From: Saccopteryx bilineata
Lineage: Eukaryota; Chordata; Mammalia; Chiroptera; Emballonuridae
Assembly (NCBI RefSeq): GCF_036850765.1
Contig: NC_089493.1
Span: forward strand, 191,151,640 to 191,215,639
Direction: 5' to 3'
DNA length: 64,000 bases
This document shows, piece after piece, positions 1 through 10,304 of this stretch. Under the pieces are notes generated by a model. The model worked only from the letters and a program-made list of their open reading frames with translations. It had not been told where the DNA came from and searched no databases. The first letter of the stretch is position 1. The number at the start of each line of letters is the position of its first letter. Made by a program: the position numbers and the translations under genes.

Positions 1-84
1 GGGCGCCTGCTAAGGGCCTTACAAACATCAGCTAGCCACTCCTCACCATGGTGCGGTCCATAGAAGGCGAAGGTCGAGTTCAGA

Positions 85-205
85 GAAAGTGCTTCTCGGG
101 CCTGAAGTCATAGAGCTCATAAGAGGCCAAATCAGGATTTGAATCCAAATCGAGCCCCCGCGCCCCCCTCCCCAATCCAGGCTCCTCATCTGACACTGCC
201 ACCTC
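85..205 (-). repeat. MIR-like SINE fragment
   Basis: On the minus strand this reads like the central part of an old MIR, including the 'ggatttgaatccaa' type motif that is usual in MIR copies. It is diverged and its ends are approximate. No target-site duplication was recognised. Confidence 0.5.
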
Positions 206-494
206 CCCGTGTGTGACGGGGAACAGAGCGGACTGCCCTGCGCACAAGGATGGGAAGAGACACGCCTGAGGGAACCAGGAGGCGGGCGGGAGGGGCGGAG
301 GGGATGGCACGGCTGTGTGTTACATAACCTCAGACGGGCACACGCATGTTTCCACTGGGTCTCTGCACGTCTCTGTCTGGCTCAGCCCTCACTCCCCGGA
401 CAGCCTCCTAAGGAGTCCTATCGGGCGCTCACAGCACAGGGGAGTGAAGGCTCTGCCTCCAGAGGCTCTTGAGGGCACGAATGTGCTGGGGGTA

Positions 495-895
495 CATATT
501 AGTCTGCCCGGGTGCTGGAACAGAGTGCCACAGTCTGTGACTTCAATGACAGATTTATTTTCTCATGGTTCTGGATACTGGAAATCTGGAAGTCTAAGAT
601 CAAGGAGCCAGCAGGGTTGGTGTCTGGTGAGAGCTCTGCTCCTGGGTTGCAGATGGCCGCCCTCTCTTTCTTCCTGTGTGCTTATGTGGCCTTTCCTTGG
701 TCATGTGTGGGGCGTCAGGGGTGCTTCTCTGACATCTATTCTTATTAGACTGTCAGGACACTAACCCCATGGGAGCAGGGCACTACCTTTATGACCTCAC
801 TTAAGCTTAATTACATTTTTAAAGCCCCCCCCCCTTTTCAAATTTAGCACACTGGGGGTTAGGGCTTCAACATATGAATTAGGGATTGGGGAATG
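495..895 (+). repeat. Ancient mammalian interspersed repeat, family unnamed
   Basis: The segment follows a very common mammalian repeat pattern: 'agtctgcccgggtgctgga', then 'tttattttctcatggttctg', then 'gatcaaggagccagcaggg', ending near 'ttcaacatatgaatt'. A second diverged copy lies at about 31020-31395. I recognise the repeat but cannot name its class with confidence. The open frames inside it are not genes. Confidence 0.6.
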
Positions 896-1237
896 CAACC
901 ACTGAGTTTATAACGGAAAGGATGAGGGAGGGTCAGAGCCAGGGACAGTGCATGAGGTAGCTCACCTGCCAGATTAGAAGGAGCCGCAGCCACTGACGCC
1001 CAGGTCGGGTGGGGCTGGCGGGATTGCTTTAGCAAGTACGCCACATTGGGGACAGCAGAACAAATGGCCCCTGCAGACAGGTGACTGAGGGCAGACTCCC
1101 TGTCATCCCACATAGTTCTCTGCTGTCTGTCCCAAGTCCGCGGGAGACAGGGAGTGAGTCTGCTGTCTTTTCCCTCTTGCCCCTCACACATAATATTATT
1201 CCTCCTTAGATGCAGTCTTTGTGAGCATCTCCTAGGG
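896..1237. other. Upstream DNA, no feature recognised
   Basis: Unique-looking sequence between two repeats. No coding signal, splice-like structure or recognisable repeat was seen. It ends with TCCTAGGG at 1230-1237, which is the left target-site duplication of the next element. Confidence 0.4.
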
Positions 1238-1429
1238 CAGGGGTCTCCAAACTTTTTACACAGGGGGCCAGTTCACTGTCCCTCAGACCATTGGAGGGCT
1301 GCCAAATACAGTGGTCCTCTCACTGACCACCAATGAAAGAGGTGCCCCTTCCAGAAGTGCAGTGGGGGCTGGATAAATGGCCTCAGGGGGCCGCATTGCG
1401 GCCCGCGGGCCATAGTTTGGGGACGCCTG
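1238..1429. mobile_element. Non-autonomous hAT element, short (192 bp) form
   Basis: It starts CAGGGGTCTCCAAACT and ends in the inverse, GTTTGGGGACGCCTG. It is flanked by a perfect 8-bp duplication TCCTAGGG at 1230-1237 and 1430-1437, as expected of hAT transposition. It belongs to the same family as the copies at 29230, 38375, 43690, 47518 and 62830. Like the first two of those it lacks the AT-rich centre found in the 331-bp copies. There is no transposase, so it was mobilised in trans. Confidence 0.9.
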
Positions 1430-1444
1430 TCCTAGGGGCTATGT

Positions 1445-1600
1445 ACTGCATTGTACATTACATGTGTCTGTTTATCTGTAGGTAGTACCCACCACTTAGG
1501 ACAACATCAGGAAGAAATGAGCTATTGCACGTGTAAACATTTAGTACATGGTTGATATATGAGTGACTAGATATTTGTTGAATGAATTCATATTTACTTG
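1445..1600 (+). repeat. L2 LINE 3' end
   Basis: Diverged sequence ending in 'atatttgttgaatgaattca', the usual 3' end of mammalian L2. Boundaries are approximate. Confidence 0.55.
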
Positions 1601-1664
1601 GGAGAATGTGCTTCTTCCTTTGAAGGGCAAGGATGACCTGGTAATTGTTGGTTTTTTCTTACTA

Positions 1665-2210
1665 AATCATTCCTTCACTCATTCATTCCTCCAGCACTGA
1701 TTGTCTGCACCCCTGCCAGAAACCAGGTGTTAAGCAGACAGTGTAGAGCTAAGTCAGCAGTGGTCTCTGCTCTCTAGGAACTCAAAGTCAAGAGGGAGAG
1801 ACAGACAAGGGAAGGGGCAATGAGTGCTCTGATGGGGAAAGAGCCCCAAGTGTTGCAGGGACCCCAGGGCGGGTACTGACTTGGGACCAGAGAGGGATTC
1901 CTGCAGGAAATGACACCCGAAGTCCCTCTTCAAGGGAGAGCAATAACTCCCCAGATGGAAAAAGGTGCGAGGGATGTTCAAGGTGGAAGAAACTGCATGT
2001 GCAAAGGCCCTGAGGCACAACCATAAAGGGCACCTTTGGGAATAGTGATGGTCTCTATGGCTGGAACCCCAAGGAGAGCACCAGAGAACAGGGGGACTGG
2101 TGGGGAAAGCCAGGCTGCAAAAGGGCCTCGTCATTTATGCTTAAGCAGTTTGAATCTTGTCTTGGTGACTTTGCTTTATTCCCACTGCTCAGAGGAAGAC
2201 AATTTTAAAC
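1665..2210 (-). repeat. L2 LINE fragment
   Basis: Reads as an L2 3' region in reverse. It begins 'cattccttcactcattcatt' and continues with the 'gtgcaaaggccctgaggca' block near 1998. No intact reading frame. Ends are approximate. Confidence 0.6.
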
Positions 2211-2214
2211 ATCT

Positions 2215-2345
2215 CTGGAGGCACTTGACTATTCCTGACCTGTAAAGTGGAACAGTCAGTCTGTACTCTGCTTCGTCTTCGGAGGGTGGTGGGGAGGATG
2301 AAATGAGAGGAGGGTGTCTTAGCCTCATAAACATTCAAGTGCTGG
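2215..2345 (+). repeat. MIR-like fragment
   Basis: Weak MIR match covering the 'gacctgtaaagtgg' to 'gatgaaatgaga' part of the family. Strongly diverged. Confidence 0.4.
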
Positions 2346-2719
2346 TCCTAGTCTTCAGGTGGTTTGGAGATTACAGAGGCCCGAGGGGGGAGCAGCTTGG
2401 TGCCCCGCCCAGCGGTCTGAGAAGACTGAGGGCTGCACCGCCCTCTCCTCACCAAAGGTCCCTTCCTTGGTCCTTGATGCCTGGCCATCCTGATGGGTCC
2501 TCTCAAGTGACATGTGGCTCCAGTCCCACACTGCCTTTCTTCCCCAGCAGGGAGGGCAGGCAGGGGGAGAGGGGCAGCCCCTACCTGTCATTATCCGGGG
2601 TTCCGGACCTCCTGAATTAGACAGAAAAGTCCTGGCAGTTAAGAGAGCTTAATCTTTGCATCTGTGGGACCCAGAAGAGCTCTCCCCAGCTTTGTGGCCC
2701 CCAAGTCCTCAGCTACCAA
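2346..2719. other. Upstream DNA, no feature recognised
   Basis: Moderately GC-rich sequence in which I see no gene, repeat or clear regulatory site. Confidence 0.4.
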
Positions 2720-2860
2720 AGGAGGTAGTGACAGAGCCCTGGACTCCCAATTCCTAATCCCACGTTTAGGCCGGGTCACTTCAGATAGCGTCTCAGCCTC
2801 AGTAAGCCTCAGTTTCTCTCTGTGGTGATGAGTAGCTGTGATCTGCCTGACTCACCAGGA
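2720..2860 (+). repeat. MIR-like fragment
   Basis: MIR core followed by 'agcctcagtttctctctgtg'. Diverged, with approximate boundaries. Confidence 0.5.
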
Positions 2861-3124
2861 TGGCAGGGTGGGGGGTCGTGTGCACTGCACAGCCGTGGGC
2901 CGTGTAAGCGGAAGGGATGGAGGCTGTGAATGAACTACACCTTCCCTATGGCGCAACATGGACCTTGTTTGGGTCTGAGAAAGCATGAGTGCCAAATAGG
3001 TAAAGAAAATGACTCAGGTCCCCAGCCAAGTCGCAGGACACCTGTGTCCCTGAACGGGCAGCTAGTGGGCTGCACTGAGGGGAAGCGGCGCCTGAGGGGC
3101 CCTGTAACCCTGGGGAGTTACTGT

Positions 3125-3350
3125 GCGCCTGTGTGAATGTGGGTGGCCGTGATGTCGTTTCGCCCTGACTCTGCATGCACCCTCGTGCCTGTGTGTCTGT
3201 GTCTAGTCTGAGGCCCTACAGGATGCACCTGTGGGTGTATTGTGGCTGTGAGTGTCTGTGTGTACAACAGCGATGTCTGTGTGGGCTTGCGGGACTCACG
3301 CCCATATTTGTGTGATGGTGTGTTTCTCTGTGCTTGTGAGGCCACATGTA
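3125..3350 (+). repeat. TG-rich degenerate low-complexity tract
   Basis: Runs of TGTGTGTCTG-like words with no fixed period, probably an eroded TG microsatellite. Both strands stay open for about 100 codons here because of the biased composition, not because of coding. Confidence 0.6.
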
Positions 3351-3589
3351 CCCCGTGATCTGCAAACGTGGTGTAGAGGGGGAACTCAGGCTGCTCCCAG
3401 CTGGGGGAGGGGCAGTCCTCCCCCACCCCCCCTCAGGCTAGCAGAGAGCAAGCCTCCTATTTTGGTACTGCAGGGAGCTGAGGAGAACCCCTGGGGACCC
3501 AAACTTTGCGCTTTTGCAGAAGTTGAAATAGGAGTTGTGGTCTGTGTAATCTGGAGCTGAGAATTCACAGCAGGCAGACTGCTTCCTAA

Positions 3590-3990
3590 ATTCAGCACCA
3601 ACTCAGCCTGCCCCGGAGCTGATGGCTAATTAATTCAGGTGGGTAAGAGAAGTATTACGGAGAGAGTGAGGAAAGAAACAGCAGAGAGAGAAAGCGAGGG
3701 CCCAAAGGGGCCGAGGGCTCTTTTGCTGTCCCCAATTCTCTGTCATTAGAAGGTGGCCCTGTCCTTGGAGGAGCAGGAGGGACCCTTCCTCCCATGACAA
3801 CCTAATTGAATGTGTTTTTCATCCCTCCCTGTTAGAGCAGACCCTCCCCCCCCCCCACACACACACACAAGCACACCCCATGAACTCAGGCGGCAAATTA
3901 AATAAGATTTCTCTTGAAGTCAAATGAAATAATGCAACATGCATACATTATCCCAGAAACAATCTGCTGCCCCTTGAACCCCACCCATCA
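3590..3990. promoter_or_regulatory. Candidate promoter-proximal regulatory segment
   Basis: Just upstream of the CpG island there are AT-rich words of homeodomain type, such as 'ggctaattaattcagg' at about 3622 and 'aaattaaataag' at about 3895, plus 'atgcaacatgcat' at about 3933. A C-run joined to a CA repeat lies at about 3846-3876. Being regulatory is an inference from position and motif content only. No alignment was possible. Confidence 0.3.
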
Positions 3991-4691
3991 GCCAGGTGCC
4001 TGGTGGGGTAGACCGCCCCCTCCCGCTAGTGCGGGCCGGTGGGTGGGTGGGCGGGCGGGCGTGCAGGGGGCAGGCTGCTGCGTGGTCCTCAGCGCCCCTA
4101 TGGGCCCCGGGCCGGCCTGGCCCGCCCCGCCCCTCCGGGGTTACCCGCCCACCCGGCGCTCTCCGCGCGGCTCAGGCTTGCCCCCAGCTGGCAGGCAGCG
4201 GGCAGGCGGGCGCGCGGCTCTGCTCCGCGCGGTCCACGGCTCTGTTCATTCATGATTGGTACTCGGCCCCCGGAGACCGAGCCGGAGCGCCGCGAGGGGA
4301 GCCGAGCGTGCGGCAGTCGGGGCGGGCGAAGCGCGGCTCCCGCACCGCACGCGGCACTGGCTCGGTAGCCTCGGCCGGGCGGGCGCCCGCCCTGTGTCCA
4401 GCGCCAGGCAGGCTCCGAGGCACCGTCGTCGGCCCCTGGAGAAGGAAGCCACCGGGCCCGGTTCCGAGGGCTCGCCGGGAGCCGCTGGCCCTGTGAGTCC
4501 GTGCATGTGCGGGGCTGAAGACGGGAAGAAAAGGCTCCCAGCGCCCCGGCCCCACGCTCGCTGAATAACAAGCTGCCAGCGAGCTGCCGGGTGCTTTTTC
4601 TCCTCCAGTTCGGAGTAGAGCATCCACACTGGTTTCTGTCCAGGGGAGGGGAGGGGCTGGGCCCGGGGTCCCAACTCAAGTCTTGGCTGCC
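3990..4691 (+). promoter_or_regulatory. KCNIP1: CpG-island promoter and 5' leader of KCNIP1
   Basis: A dense, GC-rich block with many CpGs ends directly at the KCNIP1 start codon. GC boxes of CCGCCCCGCCCC type lie at about 4122-4133, and GGGGCGGG at about 4319. An inverted CCAAT (ATTGG) is at 4255-4259. No TATA box was recognised, which fits a CpG-island neuronal promoter with dispersed initiation. The transcription start cannot be placed from sequence, so the promoter-leader boundary is open. Long open frames on both strands here come from a lack of AT-rich stop codons. Confidence 0.8.
4505..4564 (+). CDS. Possible upstream ORF in the KCNIP1 leader
   Basis: ATG at 4505 opens a 19-codon frame that stops with TGA at 4562-4564, 127 bases before the main start and in a different frame. 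The context is weak (T at -3, T at +4), so leaky scanning is likely. It counts as a uORF only if transcription starts upstream of 4505. No peptide function is implied. Confidence 0.3.
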   Translation: MCGAEDGKKRLPAPRPHAR

Positions 4692-4752
4692 ATGGGGGCC
4701 GTCATGGGCACCTTCTCGTCTCTGCAAACCAAACAAAGGCGACCCTCCAAAG
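4692..4752 (+). CDS. KCNIP1: KCNIP1 first coding exon (Kv channel-interacting protein 1)
   Basis: ATG at 4692 gives MGAVMGTFSSLQTKQRRPSK plus the first base of the next codon. This matches the N-terminus of the main KChIP1 isoforms as I know it. The exon ends at a GTAAG donor in phase 1, and the split codon starts with G, as needed for the Asp that follows RPSK in the protein. The start context is strong (G at -3, G at +4). A second in-frame ATG at codon 5 also has a good context. KChIP1 is a neuronal calcium sensor with four EF-hands that binds Kv4 channel N-termini and changes their surface expression and gating. The Met-Gly start is the classic N-myristoylation position, and this variable N-terminus sets membrane targeting. 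The EF-hand exons lie beyond the window. Confidence 0.93.
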
Positions 4753-4758
4753 GTAAGC
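4753..4758 (+). other. KCNIP1: Splice donor of KCNIP1 exon 1
   Basis: AAAG|GTAAGC is a near-consensus U1 donor. It interrupts the reading frame after one base of codon 21, giving a phase-1 intron. Confidence 0.88.
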
Positions 4759-4759
4759 C

Positions 4760-5474
4760 AGCTCCTCTTCTTTTTGTTCCCCTGCCTGGGTTTGGGGGTG
4801 CTCCAAGCTGAGCTGGGGTGTGCCACCTGCCTCCCTCCGCCCGGACTTCCCTCTCCCCGAGGACCGGGCTCCGGTTCCTGCATCCAAAGGAGTGAGAAGC
4901 TGGCGAGAGGGTTGGTGTGAACAGCCTTGCAGGTGCCCGGGAGGGGGCCGGGTGGGAGCCTGCGCTGGGGGTGATGGGCCCCAGGACCCTCCTCCTGGGG
5001 AAATCCCGAGGAGCAGAAGGAAGGGGCATGTTCATGGGTGGGTGGGGGGCGGTGAGTGAATTGTCTGGGTGGAAACGTTGGGAAGCTCTTCCTGTTCCCA
5101 TGACGGCAGGCGATCGTGTGGCTGTGGGCACCCAGCAAGGGTACTCACACATTCACACGCTCCTTGGGGCCAGGGCCAGTGCAGACCTGGGAGCTCATCA
5201 CCAGGAAAAGGGTGTTCTGTCCCCCCAACCCAGAAAACCTCTGCAAGCCAAAAGGAATCAGCTGCTGCCAGGCGGTACACCTCTCAGGGCTCATGTCCTG
5301 GAGCCTCAGGGAGTCCTTAGGAGACCGGGCATCTCACAAGGGTGCTGCCATGCTCAACCGCTGGGAGCTGAGGGGCCGTCAGGGTGTGGCGGAGAGGTGA
5401 GCTCGCACCAGGCATTAGAGAACACGGTCTCCTGGGGTCCCTCCTGCCCGGCTCCCGGCCCATAGCTGCCTTTC
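4760..5474. other. GC-rich start of the intron, no feature recognised
   Basis: The sequence stays GC-rich past the donor but CpG density falls. I see no repeat or further exon. Open frames here have no protein-like character. Confidence 0.4.
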
Positions 5475-5705
5475 CCCAGCTGAGACGCGCCCAGACTCAC
5501 CGGCGGGACCGTTGTCGAGCCGGGTCCGTGTGAAGTTGGGGCGGATATGTGTTGCTCCGTCGAGGACGATACCGGCCTCCTGTCCAGCAGCTAGAAAGTT
5601 GGTTGTCGGAATAAAGAGACCAGATACAGATAGGAAACCGAAAAGGATGGGTTTTGTTTTGTTTCGTGCTCAAATACTACTGTGCGCGGCAGAAGGATTT
5701 CAGTA
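5475..5705. repeat. CpG-rich segment, possible LTR-type fragment
   Basis: It differs from its surroundings: CpG-rich at 5485-5575, then 'ggaataaagagacc' with AATAAA at 5610-5615, then a T-rich part. The layout of a GC-rich block followed by a polyadenylation signal resembles a retroviral LTR end. No TG...CA ends or target duplication were found, so the class is uncertain. Confidence 0.3.
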
Positions 5706-5870
5706 ACCTGGCACTAAAACCTTCAAGTTCTGCCACTGAAGCTCAGGTTCTGGTGTGAATCCCTCCGGCAGGGACTTCAGGCAAGTCCCTTGACGCCTAC
5801 TACTGGCCACGGGTTAGATCAGCGTTAGGATAATGGTGCCCCCCAGGGTGCGCTCTTAGGACTTCCGTTA
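5706..5870 (+). repeat. MIR-like fragment
   Basis: 'Gttctggtgtgaatccctcc' followed by 'ggcaagtcccttgacgcct' fits a diverged MIR. Confidence 0.45.
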
Positions 5871-6334
5871 GTCTTGCCTGATACTGGGGGGAGGTCTACA
5901 TTGCAGAGCTCCCCGGAATAACCTGTTCTCGAGGGTTCCAAACATCTGGTCCCGTCCCCAGAGACATCAGGCTGGGTGCACACTGAGAAGTGGGTTCTCT
6001 GGGAAGAGAGCTTAAGGGATGAAGCTGGATTGGTGTTTACAGCCTACAACATGGAAGAGGTTGATCCATTCGTCCCACTGAGGGACACATCCTCCTGGCA
6101 GGGGACGGACTGGTTGCCCTTTTAGCAGTCCTAGACAGGACAGACAGGTCTGCAAGCCTTGGCCCACGCCCGAACATTCAGAGCCCTCGGATACTGCTTG
6201 ACTCGGGGCAGAGTTCAGTACCAAGCCCCGTCTCTTCTCCCATCATCTGTCTCTCTGACCACCATCTCTCTGACCACCATGCAGTCCCCAGAGGCCAGGG
6301 GATGGGGGACAAGGATCTCGGCGAGGCAGCTAGG
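5871..6334. other. Intron, no feature recognised
   Basis: Ordinary intronic sequence. A 14-base direct repeat 'tctctgaccaccat' occurs around 6250-6281, otherwise nothing stands out. Confidence 0.4.
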
Positions 6335-6605
6335 TGTCCAGTGGAGTCTAGGTGTGAATCCTTCCCTCTGAGACCTCAGGCAAGTTGCCTCACCTCTCTA
6401 AGCCTCAATTTTCTTACCCATAAATTGAATGAGAATGCTGCATCCGGGCAGGACAGTGGGTGTGTGGGAAGTGGATGGAGGGAAGGAGGGTGCCTCCTCA
6501 GAAACTGTAAGGGCTGCAGCCCCCAGGGACCCAGAAGATATTGTTGAAAGGATGTGAAGATCAAATGAGTGATGGATAGGGAGCTCCGGGCACAGGGCTG
6601 GGCGA
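6335..6605 (+). repeat. MIR SINE
   Basis: A long MIR copy. It has 'gtgtgaatccttccctctga', 'ctctaagcctcaattttctt', and a tail with 'gatgtgaagatcaaatgagt'. Old, with no visible target duplication. Confidence 0.65.
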
Positions 6606-6739
6606 AGATTTTTAGCTCAGACATTACTGTCTGCCATTCCCTTCTCCCACACAAAACTCCAGGTCACCCGGGATGAATCCCCACCGGATTCCCCGTGGCT
6701 GGAGCTCTTTGCGTCTCTCTCCCAGGATTCTAAGAAGGA

Positions 6740-6930
6740 GAATAGGGGGCACCAGCATTCAGTGAGCCCCTACTGTGTGCCTGACACAGTGCTGGGTGCT
6801 TTATCTGTGCGTTGGCGTTTTAACTCACACAAGCTGTTGGGTGGGACGTCAGCCCCTCTCACCCAAAGCCCCAGTGCGTTGCCTGAAAGTGGCCAGGGCC
6901 CACACTGGGTACAGTCCCCCGGGCATTTGC
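6740..6930 (-). repeat. MIR/L2-type fragment
   Basis: Contains 'gagcccctactgtgtgcctg' and 'cagtgctgggtgctttat', the common reverse-strand end of MIR/L2 repeats. Confidence 0.5.
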
Positions 6931-7229
6931 CCCGTAGCAGTCTTATTTTACTGTGTGGTGCCTCGGAAAGCTAATTTGCAAAAGACCCTTCCTGCAGAGA
7001 GACGTCTTGGAAACCGTCTGGGAGGCTGGTGGTCAGGGGTCGTTTCCTGGATGGGTCCCATCCCCGCCTGGGACCTCAGTGTCTCCTCTGTAGAAGGAGG
7101 TGGTTACATTAGACATTTCCTCAGGTTTCATCCAATTCTCAGATTTGAAGATTTGTTTTGCTCATGCTCTCAGCAGAGCGTCTACTGTAATCTCTGAGAC
7201 ATCAGGCTCAGATCTAATTAGACGTCGTC

Positions 7230-7480
7230 AGAGGGAGAGGCGGAGGTTTACGACTCAGGAGTCGGTCTCCCTGCTGGGTTCAAATCCAGGCTCTTAGCAC
7301 TTACTGTGTGACGGAGCCTTATTTTCCTCGACTCTAAAACAGGGGCAGTCGTAGTTCCCACCTCAAAATAGCTGTGTGTTGTGTGGATTTCAAGGATAAC
7401 AACAAGTCAACTGCTTAGCACAAGCCCTGCTACATAATAAGTGATCGGCGAATTCTAGCCGCTGTGAAATGTATGGCTCT
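7230..7480 (+). repeat. MIR SINE
   Basis: 'Gttcaaatccaggctcttag', then 'ttactgtgtgacggagcctt', then an AT-rich tail. Typical diverged MIR. Confidence 0.6.
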
Positions 7481-7895
7481 ACTGCTTGGGGCCTGCGGAT
7501 GCCTAGAGCAAGGGCATCCTGGGAGTAGCCAGTGCCTCTAGGCTCTACGGCTCATTTCTAGAACCTTCTTTCAGCCTTGTCTAGGTAACTAGGACCCAAA
7601 ACCAAGGTGCGCAGGTGCTGGTCCTGCTGCTACTGCCCCTGCTGACCTCTGCTCTGTGGCTGGCCCTGAGAGCACCTCGCGTGTCTTGAGAACATAATTG
7701 TGTAACACATATATTTTTTAAATAGAGCAGAAAATCTATATGATTATTAGTCTAGGGAGAGGGAAGCACCTGCCCACCCGCATGTTCAGGAGGAACTTCC
7801 TCAAGGCGGCAGAAATCCCAAGTAGTGTAAGAGTTATGCCACTGACTAACAGCATTCTGATATGGTTTCTGTCTCTGTTTGGGAACTTTGTCTTT

Positions 7896-8072
7896 TTATT
7901 TTACTTTTTTTTTAATTTTTATTGATCAATTGATTTTAGGGAGAGAGAGAGAAAAAAAAAATAACATCGATTTGTTAATCCACTTATTTATGCATTCGTT
8001 GGCTGATTCTCGTATGTGCCCTGACTAGGGATCAGATGGTGCTCTAAGCAACTGAGCTACTCAGCCAGGGCC
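7896..8072 (-). mobile_element. tRNA-derived bat SINE (reverse)
   Basis: On the minus strand it begins 'ggccctggctgagtagctca', with a tRNA-like A box, a weak B-box region and 'cagggcacatacgagaatc'. It ends in a purine-rich GA tract and A-rich tail. Short related words 'tttgtctttta/tttgtcttta' flank it and may be the target duplication. It is more diverged than the SINEs of the second half of the window. Confidence 0.7.
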
Positions 8073-8510
8073 TTTGTTTGTCTTTAATTAAAATGATGAA
8101 AGCCCTGCTGTTGAAGGGAGGGGGGCGGGTTCAGCCTCTACACCCTGGTCCCAAGTAGAATCCGACTCCAATAGTTCTGCATGTGCTTAGCATACCAAGG
8201 ACATTGCTCTGGGCTTGTGTGCATCAAGTGCAGAAGGTTTAGGGATTCGGAGTGACCGGAGGAGGAAGCTGCAGATGGAGCAGCTGGGAATGTGGGGGCA
8301 AGAGGATTTAAGGAGGGAACATCACTAGACCAAGTGCCCCTCCACGGAGATCTGCCTATAAGCAAATAACCCCACGTTGCAGGGGTGGCTGGGTTATCAG
8401 TCCTCCACGACTGAGGGAGGGTATGTACTCAGAACCTTCAGGGAGGGCTGAGCCTGGGGTCTCCAGAATGCTCGTTTGATGAGATGAGCACGCTAAATCC
8501 CGCACAGCAA
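8073..8510. other. Intron, no feature recognised
   Basis: Unique-looking intron. No exon, repeat or clear motif was recognised. Confidence 0.4.
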
Positions 8511-8779
8511 GTTAGAGACAAATGTGGGACTGGTCCCTGACTCCTGGACCAGTGAGCACGTCGGGAGGCTGGCTTCGGGGTTCATTGATGAGGCGGCTCG
8601 TTCAGCCAGGAGCGATCTGGGAGACCAGCAAGGGGCAGCAGAGCATAGAGAAGCCGTCGTTCTGTCGTTACAGGGTCCTGGACTTGAGAGACCTTTGGAA
8701 AGTCAACTCACCTTGGAAATGCCAGTTTCCTAATGTCTTAAGAGGAATACTGATTTACAGAGCCCCTTTATGCTGTGGA

Positions 8780-9165
8780 CGTTGTCTGTTTCTGCCTGTC
8801 TGTCCATCCTTTCAGCTCTCTATCACCCCCCCCCAACCTCCTTGTCTAATAGTTAAAATTCTACCCACATTTCAAGACTTCACTGAGCTGTTTCCACATT
8901 CTGGAAGGCTTGCCCAAGCCCCGGAGAAAACGGACTTCTTCCATCTACATTCCGAAATCTTTTCAGCTGTGCATTCTCATGACTCTCCAGTCATGCTTTG
9001 GCTTATGGGATGGATGGTGGTTTTCACCCCCTCCTTCACCCCAGAACGCCGGCTTCCTGGGGGGAGCTTGTCTGAGCCACCGAATCACCCTCCGCGGCCT
9101 GCAGCTTGGCTCCTTGCATGTAGTAGGTACTCAATACATCTTTTCTGGAAGAAATGATAGATAAC
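8780..9165 (+). repeat. L2 LINE 3' region
   Basis: Long diverged L2 match. It includes 'ccacatttcaagacttcact', 'ttgcatgtagtaggtactca' and the AATA-rich end. The overlapping open frames are not intact ORF2. Confidence 0.6.
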
Positions 9166-9539
9166 GGAATGGCCGCCTGCTCTCTGTCCTATCCCTTGAA
9201 TTGCAGCCCCCTGCGGGAAAAGTTAGCATCCCCCTGGAATTCCCATTACCAGCCCTCTGCCTGGAAAGAGTTCTGTTCCTGGGTCCACCAGCTTTGAATT
9301 GGCTTTGTCTACGAAGGGTTCTGACTCTTGTTTACCACGAAGCAGGGAAATGCTGAGAACAAGGTCCTGCTCCCCAGCCTCCTGATAGTCACAAAACTAT
9401 GAGGGAGTCCACACCCAGTGCCGGGGATGGTTCTGGTCCCTCAGTCCTGGAAGGAACTCGGTGGCGCTCAAGGCAAACGGACGGAGGGAGATGGGAAAGA
9501 CGGAGAGACGGAAGGGAAGGGACTACCGCCTAATATCAG

Positions 9540-9800
9540 TGCCGATGTGCAGCCCGGTGCCTGGAAAGGGACTGAGTCTTGGACCTCTTTGTATACCTGG
9601 AGGGGGGCTCCGCTCAGTAAATGCTTCATAAACGTGCAAGGGGACAGGAAGGGGAAAAAGAAGTGAGGGGATGAATGGGCAAATAAGTAAATGTCAGAGA
9701 AAATGCATGATAGCGAGGATGATGGAGGGAATGAGTGCCTGAATGGATGAATGGATGAACAAACAAACACACGTGTGCATAAATTAATGAGGAATGAAGT
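9540..9800 (+). repeat. L2 3' end with ATGG-type simple repeat
   Basis: 'Gctccgctcagtaaatgctt' is an L2 end. It runs into a degenerate GAATGGATGAATGGATG tract at about 9730-9765, as L2 tails often do. Confidence 0.5.
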
Positions 9801-10224
9801 CCTAGAGAGGCGGGAATAAAAGCCTTTCTTTGCACGAAGAGCCGTGATTGTGGTACTACCCAAATCTTGGATCTCAGCCTCCCCACTGTGAAAGGAGGCA
9901 GGAGTCGGTGGGAGAGAAAGCCCTGACACAGGTAATCGATAGTGAACGTACAGCCGGTGCTTCTTAGAAAGCTGAAAACGAGAAATTCGCTCAAGAAGAA
10001 TCCTGGTAATATCTTGGATACCAGGACGTATGTGTTGTCTTTGGGGAAGATGGGAAGGCACCTCTAACCTTTCACTCTTCTGTTGAGTCATTCAAAAAAC
10101 TAAAGTAAGGACTGGCCCAGGAAGGTCTCCCTTGTATTCCAGGTTCATGGTAACCTTATCTGGGCGAGATCAAGAACCTGTATATTTGTCTACCCCTTTA
10201 CTTGTTCGCTAAGCAATTCCTTAA
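9801..10224. other. Intron, no feature recognised
   Basis: A MIR-like motif may lie near 9840-9900, but nothing can be assigned with confidence. Confidence 0.35.
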
Positions 10225-10304
10225 ATGCCCTTTAACGTTGCTTCCCTGATATCTCTGTTCAAGATCCACTCTGGCTGCCCCACTCTCCTTCCTCCCCTCC
10301 CTCC
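10225..10304 (+). repeat. L2-like sequence leading into a tandem duplication
   Basis: This stretch and the following duplication have the L2 3' motif 'aactcctacacatccttcaa'. A local duplication has expanded part of it. Confidence 0.45.

Noticed and set aside
1..3990. KCNMB1, which lies within the longer KCNIP1 transcript in human
   Set aside because: No KCNMB1-like coding exon was seen in the upstream 4 kb. If present it lies outside the window.
4098..5138. Open frame of 346 codons on the minus strand across the CpG island
   Set aside because: GC-rich sequence lacks stop codons in many frames at once. The peptide has no domain, overlaps KCNIP1 exon 1 antisense and has a low-complexity Pro/Arg/Gly/Ser composition.
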